Both the position numbers and the translations under genes were made by a program. From Trochalopteron elliotii (lineage: Eukaryota > Chordata > Aves > Passeriformes > Leiothrichidae): a stretch of DNA of 64,000 nucleotides. The notes beneath the pieces were generated by a model. The model searched no databases, was not told the origin of the DNA, and was given only the letters and a program-made list of their open reading frames with translations. The stretch lies in NCBI GenBank assembly GCA_024734555.1, contig JANPWX010000153.1:27501-91500 (forward strand). Direction: 5' to 3'. This document shows positions 11,101 through 23,300 of the stretch, piece by piece (the first letter of the stretch is position 1; each line of letters opens with the position of its first letter).

Positions 11101-13974
11101 ATCTTTTCCATAATATTACAGCTCCAGTTTTACTTTGCAAAGCTTGTTGTAGATTTAGCAAAAAACCAAATCAGTAACACCCTGGCTTCACTGGTTCTTT
11201 TCTATTGTTTTTTATTCTTCACCCAGTAAATTAAAGTTACAAAGAGATATTAATTGGACTTAGGCTGGGTGAGAATTTTGAGATGTATCAATATCACCGA
11301 GTCTTCCAATGCAAATCAAGTTCACTTTAAACATCACAGCCTCATTCGAAACAGGAACAGGAGTACAAAAAAATGTATGAAATAATGTTTTCAAAAATAT
11401 TTAAGGAAGACTGTGATATTTTTATGTAATATTTCTGCCACTTGATTCTCTGATGTAAAGGATGGAAGACAGAGGTGGGAATGGTCGTATTTCTTAACAT
11501 ATTTTGCAAGTTTTGGCCTTTCCACGATAAATCTTGCTCAATTTACCTGCAGCTGGGTCCATATAGTTGAAGTGAAGAAGGAGATATTGAAAAAGAGAAG
11601 AACTTCTCTTGTACTTCCTATTGTTTGGAGCAAAGCTAAAACACAGCTCAGGTCAAGCCCATTTCTATGTATTTAAGTGGAGGAGATTAATTAGAGGCAA
11701 ATATTGACGGATATTGTAAATAAAGGCCAACCAAAACCACAGCCAAAGCCATCAAACATTACTCTCAAATCCTAATTTTGGTTATTTATAAATAACACTT
11801 AAAAAAACCAAGTGGATGTGATGGGATCTCACATTGGCACCACCACAGCAGCAGCAAGGCAGCTGCTCTGTGGGTGGAGAAAACTGCTGACTTTTAGCAA
11901 TCCTGCACGAAACAGATTCCTTGCCACTAAAGTAATAGTCAAAACAGTCCAGAGAATAATTGTATGGAAAAATACAAAAACTGCCAATCCTCCTCTCCCT
12001 CAGGTTTTCCAACCACCTGCTGGCAAACTGCATTAGAGGGGCTTTTCTTTCTTAAATATAAGAGCCCCGTGAGAAATAAATTAAATAAATTCAAAGCACC
12101 CTCACCATTTCCTGGAGCATTTACTGATGATGGGATTTCCACGTTAGGAAGTGGCACAAGTGCTCGTGCCACCCCTGGGTCCCCTCTGGGAGTGTGTGTG
12201 TGTGATGCTGGGGAGGCAGGTGAGCAGCAGGTAACACACTGGGAAGCTCCAGTTGCACACCACAAAATTAATGTGAGCAGCTTTGGAGTCATAATTTGTA
12301 GACTTCGCAGAGAACCAGGGAAGATTATAAATGCTGTTGACCTAGAAGTAGTAATAGAGAATTCAGTATTCAGAACTGAAGAACAATTTGTTAGGGAATA
12401 AAGTCCAGCCTGAGCCACGACTGCTGTCTGTTGACAGATGGCAGAGAAGCTTCTCCTCCATTCTCTCTCATTAAAATAATTATGGCAATGTATGTTAGAC
12501 TCTCTTCAAGCCTGGCATTTTCACAGCACATACAGGGGCATCAGAGTTGCAGGAATAAGGTGAAATAATAATGGAAACACATCTCTGGCACGCAAAGGGC
12601 ATTTGATATTAAGCTTACCTGCTTCCAGAAATAACAGCAGGGAGAAATTTGTTACCTCAGAATAAATGGAATGATTTCCCTGATTCTAACAGGAGGTTAA
12701 TCAGAGCTCTCTGCTAACTTGAGAAGCACATCCCAAATCCAGGTCAAGCCCTGGTTCGGCTGATGAGCCTCTCTCTTATGTAACTCCTCAGAACCAACCT
12801 GTCTCTCCTTTTTTTTACCTTGGCTGCCAATTGCTCCCTGTAAAACTGCAAATCAGATGCAGTCCAGTGTGAAACTTCTTCCCAGCTGTCAAATAATACA
12901 GTCAGGGAAACCACGGGATGAGAGAATTTAGGTTACGGGAGAAATATTCCAGGTTCAGGTGCATCTCTTGCATTTGTGTGGTGCTCTGGGGGGGACTGGG
13001 AGGAGAGTAGAGTGAGCCCAGTTATCCCCTGTGCTGTTAATGACTCGGGCAGGTAGTTAGTGACTGAGTTAATTACCCAGCCCAGTGAGTCCCTGTCCCC
13101 ACCACGGCGTGTGACACCAGTGCTGCGTGATGTCACGGCGAGCAAAAATTACCCGGTGTCAGCACTCCCCTGTGCTGCTCCTCGCTGCTGTTCTCCCCAA
13201 TATGATTCACTTTCATTATTTATGAGACTTGTCTCACTAACCCTCAGCAACGGTTCCAAATAATGATAGGAATCTGTCAGTGTAGGATTGTATTTCTCAA
13301 AACAATAACCACAGTTCCTGGAAATGTCAATATGTCAATTGAGGGTAACACATCTCTCAATAAACCAATATTTTGTAAAAACAAAACAAAATCTAAGGGA
13401 AAAAAAATAAAAAAAAGTCATGCACGGAAAAGGGAAATTTGAGCTCCATTGGAGCTCTACTCTTGCAATGCCCAACAGAAAAATTCCTGCTTCCTGCCAG
13501 ACGGTGGAGACAGAAAGGCAAACACTTTGTTTTCCTCCAATTAAAAACCATCAAACATTCAATATTTTAGCTCTTCATACTCATGAAATGCCATGAGAAA
13601 GGAGATAAGACATCTTTGACAGAAGTCAAAGAGCTCATGCTACAGCAGAACCAAAACTGGGTAATACAATGTGCAGAAAACTGAACCAAGGATAAATCAG
13701 GTCTTTGAGCAGTTTCATCCTGAACCCAATGGTCTCAACCTTTGGAGCCAATCCAATGCATTTCTGCATCACTGCTGAAGATGCCCTTTCTCACATCTGC
13801 CTTTTAGCCCGAGGCAACAAGAACAGAGGTGAAGATCAAATCCCTGCCTTCAGTTTATTGGCTTTGCATTTCCACCCAAACATCTCTCACGTTCTTAGAG
13901 CTCAATGTCAATCAAATAAATTTTATTAACTATGTAGTTCTGAAAGCATTTCTGTAGCTCTGTGAGATATTTAT
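11101..13974. other. Unique non-coding sequence
   Basis: Single-copy sequence. The open frames near 11,964-12,401 (145 codons on +) and 11,939-12,418 (-) overlap each other and resemble no family I know. At 13,030-13,200 a slightly CpG-richer patch contains the cAMP-response-like word gtgatgtcacgg. A short (GT)n run lies near 12,191. Confidence 0.45.
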
Positions 13975-14110
13975 AGAACCCCAGAGTGGTCTGGGTTGGA
14001 AGGGACCTTTAAGCTCATCCCATCCCACCCCTGCCATGGGCACGGACACCTTCCACTGTCCCAGGCGATTCCAAGCTCTGTCCAACCTGGCCTTGGGCAC
14101 TTTTAGGTCA
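13975..14110 (-). mobile_element. CR1 3' fragment, joined to another repeat
   Basis: Reverse CR1 3' end with ctgggttggaagggaccttt and gcacggacaccttccactgt. It breaks off right after the ggccttgggcact block and runs into a T-rich tract. That tract leads into the dispersed 58-bp repeat at 14,147. Confidence 0.87.
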
Positions 14111-14146
14111 CAGGGTTTTTTGGTTTTTTTTTCTAAAAAAAAAAAA

Positions 14147-14204
14147 AGATTTTTCCACAAAGGTCTTATCCCATCCAAATTTTTGCCCATGAAGGAAAAC
14201 CAGT
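14147..14204. repeat. 58-bp dispersed repeat, copy 1
   Basis: This matches positions 20,781-20,838 in the same orientation at 56 of 58 bases. Both copies directly follow a long T- or A-rich tract preceded by ggttttttg. The repeat is not part of CR1. It may be the end of an unrecognised transposon or LTR family. The shared block is visible directly; its identity is unknown. Confidence 0.8.
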
Positions 14205-15596
14205 GAAGTTTACAAAACACCAGTTTGAGTCCAAAAGGAAACTGGTCGAGGGTTTTCTCAGATTCAACAGCAGTTTTAACATAGAGGCAGGAGAACGTGA
14301 AGGTGTTTCAGGTGATGCCTAAATTATCAGAAATTGGGAGACCATTTACCGTCTCTGCAATTGCAGGATGTTGAGATTTCTAATACCACAAGTGGACACA
14401 TTGAAAAAAAATCCAAGGAACGAAAAATAAAGTTCTACAAAACCAAAAAAATGTATTGATTTGTTAGAGGAATGTTCTACTAAAAAGCCAAACTGTTCCA
14501 AAGCACAATTCAAAGAATATTAAAAGCACTACAATTTCTGTTTCCCACTGCAACGCTCATATCCGTGTGCTGGGAATAGGGAAAATACAGCCTATCTGTT
14601 TTGAAGAATATAAATTTATCACAACAGCTGTAAATCCCCACCCCTGACACAAACTACAAATAGCTACACAGCCCTCCTTAACAAATCATCTTGAATTTAA
14701 TCTTTCCCAACCCAAAGACCATCCCGTTTGGCTCATACTGTACATCTTCCTCCACCACTTGCATGGGACTTTGGTTTGGAGTCATCCATTTAGCCTGGAA
14801 AATTCCAACTTGTAGAGCAAAGATTATCAAAGCTGCGAGAGCTGATCTAAGAGAAAATTAAATAAACATACCGGCTTCACATGACACTACGTGCAGCACA
14901 TAATGTTAAACAACAGGAGGTAAAAGTGCTAATTAAACAGTTTATATCCTTCAAAATGTACAATCTCCAATGATCAAGGAGCATGAATTAGGTAAGTAAA
15001 TATAAGGGAGCCAGGAATGACAGGCTGACAGTCCGGGAGCGACTGCGAGGAGCGGCGGAGGGGTGACAGGGATCTGCCAAGCCACTGTACAGCCTCTCAA
15101 AGGGAGCTCCAGCAATCCTGCCCTTGGGAAAATCAAAGCCCAGGCTGAAGTGCACAACAGAGGAGGTGGGCTGTCTTCATCCCTAACAGCACGAGCCTCT
15201 GATCACAAGGCAACAGCAATAATTGGGTGGTTTCTCAGCAGTCTCTACCACACGGTCCTGAGAGCCATCGACATTCGGGGGCTCCTCCAGAGGCAGGGAA
15301 AAATGACACAGGATATAAACATCAGAAGGCTACAGAGCTTGAGACATCAAGGGCTATAAACAACCAGGATGAGATGAGTCCAGACACAAAACAACTGGAA
15401 AAGCTCAGCCATTAAGGAGCACGTTCAGAGTGTCACCACCAGCCCTGAGTGCCAGAGGGTGTCAGAAGGAACGGACACAATTCTCACTGTGTCTTCCATT
15501 AGGAACAGGATAAAAGTTTTGTGCTCTGTGAGGAACACTGCTGACCCAGAGACAGTCCTGACTCATGGCTTGCTGCTCACAGAACACTAGAAAATA
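14205..15596. other. Unique non-coding sequence
   Basis: Single-copy sequence. At 14,880-14,960 an AT-rich patch (for example aagtgctaattaaacag) resembles conserved non-coding DNA. No exon is supported. Confidence 0.45.
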
Positions 15597-15700
15597 AATC
15601 ATAGAATATTCTGAATTAGAAGGGATCCATAGCATGATCAAGTCTGACTCCTGGCCCTGTTCAGGACAATGCCAAAAATCACATCATGTGTCTGTGTTGT
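15597..15700 (-). mobile_element. CR1 3' fragment, a different subfamily
   Basis: The + strand reads tcatagaatattctgaatta, a block related to agaagggatccatagc, and then gtctgactcctggccctgtt. This is the reversed 3' end of a CR1 subfamily distinct from the GC-rich copies elsewhere in the window. It is short and decayed. Confidence 0.75.
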
Positions 15701-16534
15701 TTTTCTTATTCTCCCTTTTCTTTTCTGTTCTTCAGGTATCCCCTGTTGCTTCCTCTGATTAGAAACAATTCTCCAACTTTCCTTTAGAAACAAATCTTTC
15801 CCATGAAAAAGTGTCACCCTTGACACTGCTGAGTCTGGATGAACCCAAGTCCATCACCCTCTCAGTGCTGAAGTTTCACCTACCTTAGTACTTGCTCTGC
15901 CAAAATTTTATATTACATTTGTTCACACATCTCAAATATTGACAAAGCCTCATTCCTTCACCACTCTAATTATCCTTCCATCCCTCAAATACAACTCCGT
16001 TCCTTCTCCCTTACTCAATAGTCCATCACCTGTTTTAGTCCCATTCTCTCTTCTCATGGCCAACTCCATGCCCTCAACAACCAACTCCTCAGCTGCCTGT
16101 CTCTACATTTGCCCAGGAGCGTCACTTCTGCAATAAGGGCACCCAAACCACCCAGCCTTTGCCTTATCAACATCCTGCTTTCAGCTGAGTGACCACACAC
16201 CTTCCTGGGCCTCTGGAAACCCCCTGGCCCAGCTGCCTCCCAGTCCCACAGGTGACACCAGCTGAACTTTCTCTCCATCCTTCCAAACCCACCAGATTTC
16301 AGTGCCAGCAAAGTGCAAGAGACTGAACCAAACCTGCTGCTCGCCACTAAACTTGCAGCTTGCAGCTGCACTGACATGATTTCACGAGTGACAGGAGCTG
16401 TATTTATCATAGAAACAAATAGGAAGACCCAAATGAGAGAATTAATCTCCCTCCTGCACATATGCTCCCTTCCCCAGCCCCGTACACATGCAGAGCATGG
16501 AGTTTGAACATGGGCTGGCACACCTATCAATCCA
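15701..16534. other. Unique non-coding sequence
   Basis: Pyrimidine-rich on the + strand between 15,930 and 16,330. The minus frame of 158 codons at 16,054-16,530 has no recognisable domain. No gene is supported. Confidence 0.45.
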
Positions 16535-17030
16535 CAGCAAACTTATCGTAAAGCAATCAGCGCTTAATTAAAGGCAGAGAGAGGTCAATATGTTCATATG
16601 CAAGATGATTCACTATGATGTCACTTGGGTACAATCAATTAAAGTGCACAGGATATTTTTTAAATGGGAAAAACCTGAGTGGGGAGCCTGTTGTCTACCC
16701 AAAGGTTTTGCTATGCTTTAAAAGCTTCATTTAAAATTTTTTTTTCGCCTTATTTATATGCACAAAAGTAACGGTTATATCAGATATTCATAGGTGATTT
16801 AGATGATTGATACCAATTTCTCTTCATAATATGACTAGCAAATAAAAAACACAGCGGTTCTCATATAAAAAAATAATGTGTGACAAGGTTTCCTAAAACA
16901 TTTCTATTTTGGACCTCACAAGCTAAATTGCTTTTGCTGGCCCCTTCCACCTCTCAGCATGGTTGACAGACAAATTGATCGAAACATCGGAAAATAATAT
17001 GCTTGCAAAATTTCTCTGGGTGAGTTTTCA
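16535..17030. promoter_or_regulatory. Candidate conserved non-coding element(s)
   Basis: Repeat-free sequence with dense homeodomain and TALE-like words (gcgcttaattaaaggc, caatcaattaaagtgcac, ggttgacagacaaattgat) and scattered CpGs in otherwise AT-rich DNA. It resembles vertebrate developmental enhancers. This is judged by appearance only. Confidence 0.3.
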
Positions 17031-17583
17031 GTCTTTTGAATTTTTCATACCAGAACAAAATGAAAGATTGCCTCCTTGATTTTTCCTCCATTATGCGTCC
17101 CCATCTTATGTACTACAGGAACATACAATACTTCAAATAGCAGCAATACATTGTAAACAAAATGTAGAACATTTTTCATAGAACACCCAAGCCGTGCGAA
17201 GTTAAAAGACTGGGTAGCAGGAATCTTTGCCCTGCAGATTATGTTGTTCAATTATAATGAATTCATACATTTGAAGTTGCCTTAGGGCCTCTCATTAGAC
17301 TTAGGGGTGTTTATTACAGGAAATATTGCTTGTATCATTTAAGAAGCAAGAAGGCTGGATGATTTGATTAGAAATGTTGACAGTTGAGGTGTGTAAAAAA
17401 TATGTCATTCACCCACATTTTCCCCCCACTTTAATATTAGGATCCTTCATTTTTTATGAATTCTTTAACCCCTTCCTCCCTTCCCTCCAGCCCACGGCAC
17501 AACCGGCATCGCTGGTTCCTCACCAGGAGCTGCTCGTGTGACACCAGTCCACGTTTTCCATGTGGTAGCAGGAGGAGAACACA
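17031..17583. other. Unique non-coding sequence
   Basis: AT-rich single-copy sequence leading into the hexamer array. No feature is recognised. Confidence 0.45.
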
Positions 17584-18051
17584 ACCATTCCCGTTCCCAT
17601 TCCCATTCCCATTCCCATTCCCATTCCCATTCCCATTCCCATCCCCATCCCCATCCCCATCCCCATTCCCATCCCCATCCCCATCTCTATTCCCATTCCC
17701 ATTCCCATCCCCATCTCTATTCCCATTCCCATTCCCATCCCCATCCCCATCCCCATTCACATCCCTACTCTCATTCCCATTCCTATTCCCATCCCTATTC
17801 CCATTCCCATTCCTATCCCTATTCCCATTCCCATCTCCATCCCCGTCACTATTCCCATTCCCTTTCCCATTCCCATTGACATCCCCATTGCCCATCCCTA
17901 TTCTCATTCCCATTTCTATCCCTATTCCCATTCCCATCCCCATCCCCATCCCCATTCCCATCCCTATCTCTATTCCCATTCCCATCCCTATCCCCATCCC
18001 CACCCCATTCCTACTCCCATTCCCATCCCCATTCCCATTCCCATCCCTCCC
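17584..18051. repeat. Hexanucleotide (CCCATT)n-type array
   Basis: About 470 bp of tandem hexamers on the + strand. They are mostly CCCATT and CCCATC, interspersed with CCCTAT, CTCTAT and similar variants. The G-rich minus strand (GGGAAT/GGGGAT) has regular runs of three or four G. Pure copies cluster at the left (17,590-17,640) and mixed variants follow. Because neither (TTCCCA)n nor its complement contains a stop in any frame, 217- and 228-codon frames run through it on both strands; these are not genes. A G-quadruplex-forming or variable-length locus is likely. Confidence 0.95.
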
Positions 18052-19075
18052 AGGGCTGCCTGCACAGGCATGGCCCAGGATCTGCCCCCTGGCTCCCATG
18101 GAAACGTGAATTCTCCAACCCACACAGGCTGGAGCTCATCCCCTTCCATTCTCCATGGAATTTGACTGAATTATCTGCCCCCACATTGCACAGCAAAGAG
18201 CTCCTTGGCTTTTGGGCCAAATCAAACCAGTCCTGACAGAATAACTTGAATGAAGGCAGTTGGCAATGTTCATTAAGTGGAAGGGGTTGATCAGAAAGCT
18301 ATAGGAATAAATACATAAACTTTTTTTTTTTTAGGTGGAAAATGAATCAATGTTTTCATACTCTTGAAAGGGAACACGCAGCAATTTTAATACCTGTACT
18401 GTGCCAACTGACTGTGCTTTAGATGATGAGCAATTCCAAGAAAAATCATTCATTTTTGGACAAGTTCTTGTAGGACCCACTAATTTGAGTATTAATGTCC
18501 CTAAATTTGCAGTAATCCTTACAACAGCTTGGATTCGTGGAGTGGCTACTACCATTGTATCAACTTTTATTATTATTATTTCATTAATTTAGATTAGTGC
18601 ATCCCTGAAAACAAGCACATGAAGTGTGCATAAAAAATCATGCAAGAAAACCATTAAGTAATTATAAAGACTGATAACACAGATAAAAAAAAACTACACT
18701 TCAGGGTCTACCTTGTTTATTGTCTGTAGCTTACCAAACTCAAATTTGGCTTCCATTTTCCACACAAAGTTAAGCCAGAGAAATCTGACTTAAATGCAGC
18801 TTTACTTTGAGAAATTTAAGTAACTTAAAATGTGTATTTGAGGAGCAAACAAAGCTCTTACAGGTCCTTTGGACTTCAGATCTGATCACAGCACAATTTA
18901 AAAGGACTAAAAATTAAAAAAAAAAAAGATGTCAAAAGTGATGCATTTGCATATTTGTATTGTATTTATACATATTTAAATGAGATCCAAGCAATTGCAG
19001 AGGTAGGGATGTTCTTGTTAACACAGAGTTAAAGAAACATCAATGGGTTTGAAAGTAATTAGGCTAAAATATGTG

Positions 19076-19111
<36 letters not shown>

Positions 19112-20780
19112 CTTGGAAGGATTTCTGACATGACCAGTAAGTGCTTTCCTCCTCCAAGGACCTGGTATTTGCCATTTCATCCTGCCTGCAAAATATCACA
19201 GAATGGTGACAGTTTGGAGCCCAATGTTATTTTCCTACCACAAGTCAACACAAACTAGACTTAAAAACTCATTTCAGTAGTGATTTGCAGTTTTTGTTTA
19301 GTTTTTTAGCTGCTAACTAGGCACAAACAGCTTCCATTGAAACAGAAGTATTTTTAATAGATATTTATATTTTTACTGCATTTAAATCCTTCGCATCTCT
19401 CCTCCAAATAAAATCCAATCACATCTCTAAATGCTTGAGACAAAATTTCAATTTTTGATGATTATTTTATATTCAGGTGTAGAGCAGAGTCAGAAATTTG
19501 ATTTCAAAGGGCAGGTCAGGTGTGTTTAGGACTCACACCCTTTGCATTAAAAGATCCCCTCTCTCCCACCGGTCCAAATCCCTTCCCAAGTCACTAATCT
19601 GCATTTAAAGACCCTCCCACCTCTTAAAGCACTTCACTAAATACTTGAAGGTGTTAAACCCACAAGCTGCCTCCTATCTCCAAATATCTGCAGAACTAAC
19701 AGTGGCATTCTTAAGTTAGGAGCAACAAATACTGGAAAACCTCCACAATTTGGCTTCCATATCTCTGAATTGGTATTTCAGTGACAGATGTTTGTTGCGG
19801 CAAAAACCTCTGTCAGAACAAAATTAGGTGATCTATCATTTTAAGATATGGTCTTCATATACTGTTTACTCGAAGATATCACTTGCCTCAAGCCAATTTT
19901 GACCAAGAACATTTTGTGATATGGAAGTGATTTGTATATCATCATTTTTGTGATAAATGTAGCTCTTGAACACAAAATAACCCACTATTCCACAGTATTA
20001 CAGTTAAAACTCCTTCCCCAGTAAATCTGTACTACTGCTTTTATTACTACAAAGATACTGTATCTCGACTTCAATGCATTTCCCATTTTTATTCACGGAA
20101 TAGGCTTGCCTGGTTCCCTGGTTTTAGGTTTTACAGCAGGGCCTGGCCCCCTGCTCCACAGCAGAGATGCTCCTCGTGGTTTGGGGGGCACAGGAGGAGC
20201 ACAGCACCCACCACATCACCTGGTCTGGATTTATTTCAGCAAAGGGGGCGAGGGGAACACAAAGAGATGCAAAACATCTTCCAAAGGACAGTGCCCAGAG
20301 CCAAGGGCTGCCCTAGTTGTTCCTGCAGGTCTAAAATTAACCATTTGATTTCACTAATAATATTTTAGATATTTCACCCCTCCTTCAAGGGTCTCAACCC
20401 TTCTCATTCACGGGTGATGGGATTAAACCAGCCACCTCCACCTCACCCCTCCTCCAGAAGGGCAGGAAGGAGACATAAGCCAACCAAAAAGGGCTAAAAA
20501 AACACCATAAACCAAAAAAAAAAGCTGAGTCAAATCCCAGGTGGAGGTAGGTGAGACAGAACAAGGACATGCCAGGGGTCTGAGTAATCATCACCTGACC
20601 TGAACAAACCACATGAAATGGAGGAGTTGAGGAATTCCCACCACCTCTGAGGAGTGTGGCACTTTTTCAGGTGCACTGTGAGCTTGACAATTGATTTGGA
20701 CTATAAATTATTAAATAAGCCACTGAACAACCATAATTTAGTAATGGGTTGAGGTTTTTTGTTTTGTTTTTTTTTTTTTA
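18052..20780. other. Unique non-coding sequence
   Basis: Mostly AT-rich single-copy sequence. A 64-codon frame at 18,401-18,592 reads rather like protein but matches nothing I recognise and lacks splice-site support. No CR1 is present. Confidence 0.45.
19077..19111. repeat. (TAA)n microsatellite
   Basis: About eleven uninterrupted TAA units, likely length-polymorphic. They appear as a poly-Asn run in one frame. Confidence 0.95.
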
Positions 20781-20838
20781 AGATTTTTCCACAAAGGGCT
20801 TATCCCATCCAAATTTTTGCACATGAAGGAAAACCAGT
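20781..20838. repeat. 58-bp dispersed repeat, copy 2
   Basis: Second copy of the block at 14,147-14,204, in the same orientation and differing at two bases. It too is preceded by a T-rich tract (ggttttttgttttg...). Immediately after it, the short word aaccagtaaat is tandemly doubled. Confidence 0.8.
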
Positions 20839-22319
20839 AAATAAACCAGTAAATAAATTGAGCCAATATGAGCCTCAGGTTTATCTAAGCCAGGCTTAGG
20901 AACAAGAGGTTGTAAGTTTAAATCCTTCCCAAAGGAATGGCTGTGCCTCAACAGGTGCTTATTTTACCATGTGTGGACCAACAGTCTGCCACCAAAATAT
21001 CCTTTATCCTGGAGTTGTGTGTACAGAACTTATTAATAACATGATTTTTGTGCTGTTCAATGACAAGTGCCCAAGTTGCTGCCTGGTAAAGGAAAGCTGG
21101 ATAGTTATTCACCTGGAATTTTGCTATAATAGAGAGATCAGCTGGAGTATAAACTGATAAACTGATTCCTCTCTTCAGAGCATCTTCCCTGGGATCACCT
21201 CCAACCCACACCAGGTTTGGTCCCAAAAATTCCTCCTCTGCTCACCTGCCATGCTCCTCTCCCTGTGGGAACAGTCCTGGCTTTAATGGACTGTCCTGGC
21301 TGGGAACATCCAGCATTTCCTTTGACAAAACTAGAAGGTACCTTCTGTTTTCCCTGGCTCCTGTCACACCCCACATCCTTCCCTGCCCCTTTCCTTCCAG
21401 AGGAAAAAGGGCTGGGAATGCAGGGGAGGGCATGATCAGGGAAAATGCCTCTTCCCAAATGGATGGGATTGGCAAGACCATCCTGGGAATTACTGTTCAC
21501 CAACAGCAAGGAGGAACTGCAGAACGCTCAGGCCAAGGGATCAGATTTGGCCATTTTTTAGCATTAATTCCAGCACACAAAGACAATTCTGACCCTGTGT
21601 TCTTCCAAGAGCAGTTCAGGCACTCAGAACACCTCACATTAAAAGAAATAATAAGTGTTTAGAGTTTGAGGGTGAAAATTGGTATTACAAGAGCATATTT
21701 ACAAGCAGGCTCCTCACTCTACTTCAATTTTGGAGTCTTCCCCCACGCAGGATTAGCAACAAACACACCGTGCAAGAGGATTCTTTTGATAGTATAATTT
21801 CAGAACTGCTGGGGTAATGTGAGCCAATTTTCCTTTCTTTTTCAAACCTCACAGAAAAATGTGTGTATTACATCCTCTGATCTTTTCACTTGTTGAGATC
21901 AATACGTGCAAGTCCTCACAAAAGGGAAATTCTCCTTCACAGCTGCTCCGTGGCTTAAATGAGAGAAATTACAGGTACAGAGCTCTAAAATCTGCCAGGA
22001 TGGGCAAAAATTGTAAATTCTGAAAGTAAATCTTAAAGCACGTGTTAAAGGCATGAAAGGAAACTTAAATCTTTCACCAGAGGAAAAAATCTGTGGAGTT
22101 TTTACTTCTCAGGGACTCCTGCCCATGGTTAGTTTTCATCTGTCACAACTGCTGAAAACCACAATTATTTCTTCTTGCTATTGCATCAAAACCCCAACCA
22201 AGAAACCAGGATTTGGCCTACAGCAACGCAACCACCGAGAGGAATTTTTGCCAGGGTTCAATTTGCATGATAAACTGTTGTTAACAGATACCATCTGCTT
22301 TTAAATTTAGTAAAAGGGC
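20839..22319. other. Unique non-coding sequence
   Basis: Single-copy sequence with small overlapping open frames near 21,195-21,660 that show no recognisable domain. No gene is supported. Confidence 0.45.
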
Positions 22320-23300
22320 CCATATTATACAGCTCATTACAAATATTAGTAACTCTTAGACAACGACTCTTGTAGAGTGTGGGTTGGAGCTAATGAAGTA
22401 GAAAGCTTAAACAACAAATCATTTACAAGTTTTTGTACAGTAGTTCTAATGGAGGGAGTTTATAATCAAAGGAAAATGTAATCACTTATGTTAAGCAATC
22501 CATGGACTTAGTCAATGTAGCACAAACAGCCATTATGCAAAATTATGACATTAAAGGGAAAAAGACTATTGCAGACTTTGCATTTTACAGTGTCTGCTAC
22601 ACAGACTAATAACTTGGAGAGAATTAAACAGGTGAGGCCCCCTCGCTTCCAAACCAGCATTTTTCCATCAAATATCCAAAAGATATTCAACCTGGCCTGA
22701 GATTTGCTGCCCTGAATTAGACCTGACACCAGTAACAAAGGGGATTCTGTAATGGACATGGGCTCTCACAATGCAGTGCATTAATGGGCATCATGGTGAA
22801 CATAATCTGTCAGGAACGGTCACAATAAAGATGTTCTCCTGATTAATGTTCCACTAGGCCTGTGCTTAATAATTTATATAATTTGTATTAACTTTCAAAT
22901 TGCCATCACCGTGGTGGGCAAGGGAAAGCACACAAACAATTCAATACAATAATTTCACCCAGGAAAACATTTTACGTGGCAATTAAAACTGCTGGGTTCA
23001 TACAGGAGTAATCGTTCAGGATTTACAGAGATGAATTATTGTGAAGCAAAACTGCATATTTAAACAACATAATAAGAAAATGCTTCTAAGAGGTCATAAA
23101 TACTTTATAAATTACATTAATATTGGTGTTTGGTATTATAATATTTATATTCTTACAGTCTGTGTATTTAAATATTACTCCCCTAACAATGTATGATTCG
23201 ATAAAATTAACAAACTTTTAAAGTTGTGACAGTCTGCCTTATACAAGTATCTCCATTAATTTTTCTGTACTTTGAATAAAGAAATAGTAACGTTACAGTA
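22320..23300. promoter_or_regulatory. Candidate conserved non-coding block (about 1 kb)
   Basis: The longest repeat-free, AT-rich stretch of enhancer-like sequence in the window. It has many homeodomain cores and even composition, and includes words such as tgatgaattattgtg-like and ttaataatttatataatttg. It contains no transposon debris and stops in every frame. Tolerance of large indels appears low, but this is an impression; a cross-species alignment would decide. Confidence 0.35.

Noticed and set aside
11939..12418. 145-codon (+) and 159-codon (-) overlapping frames
   Set aside because: There is no recognisable family, they overlap on opposite strands, and no clear splice context is visible.
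17437..18123. 217- and 228-codon open frames rich in Ser-Pro-Phe, Ser-His, Gly-Met or Gly-Asn-Gly-Asp
   Set aside because: They are translations of the hexanucleotide array, which lacks stops in all six frames by composition.
18401..18592. 64-codon protein-like frame
   Set aside because: No family recognised. The end is a poly-Ile artefact of a TTA run, and no splice sites of quality were seen.
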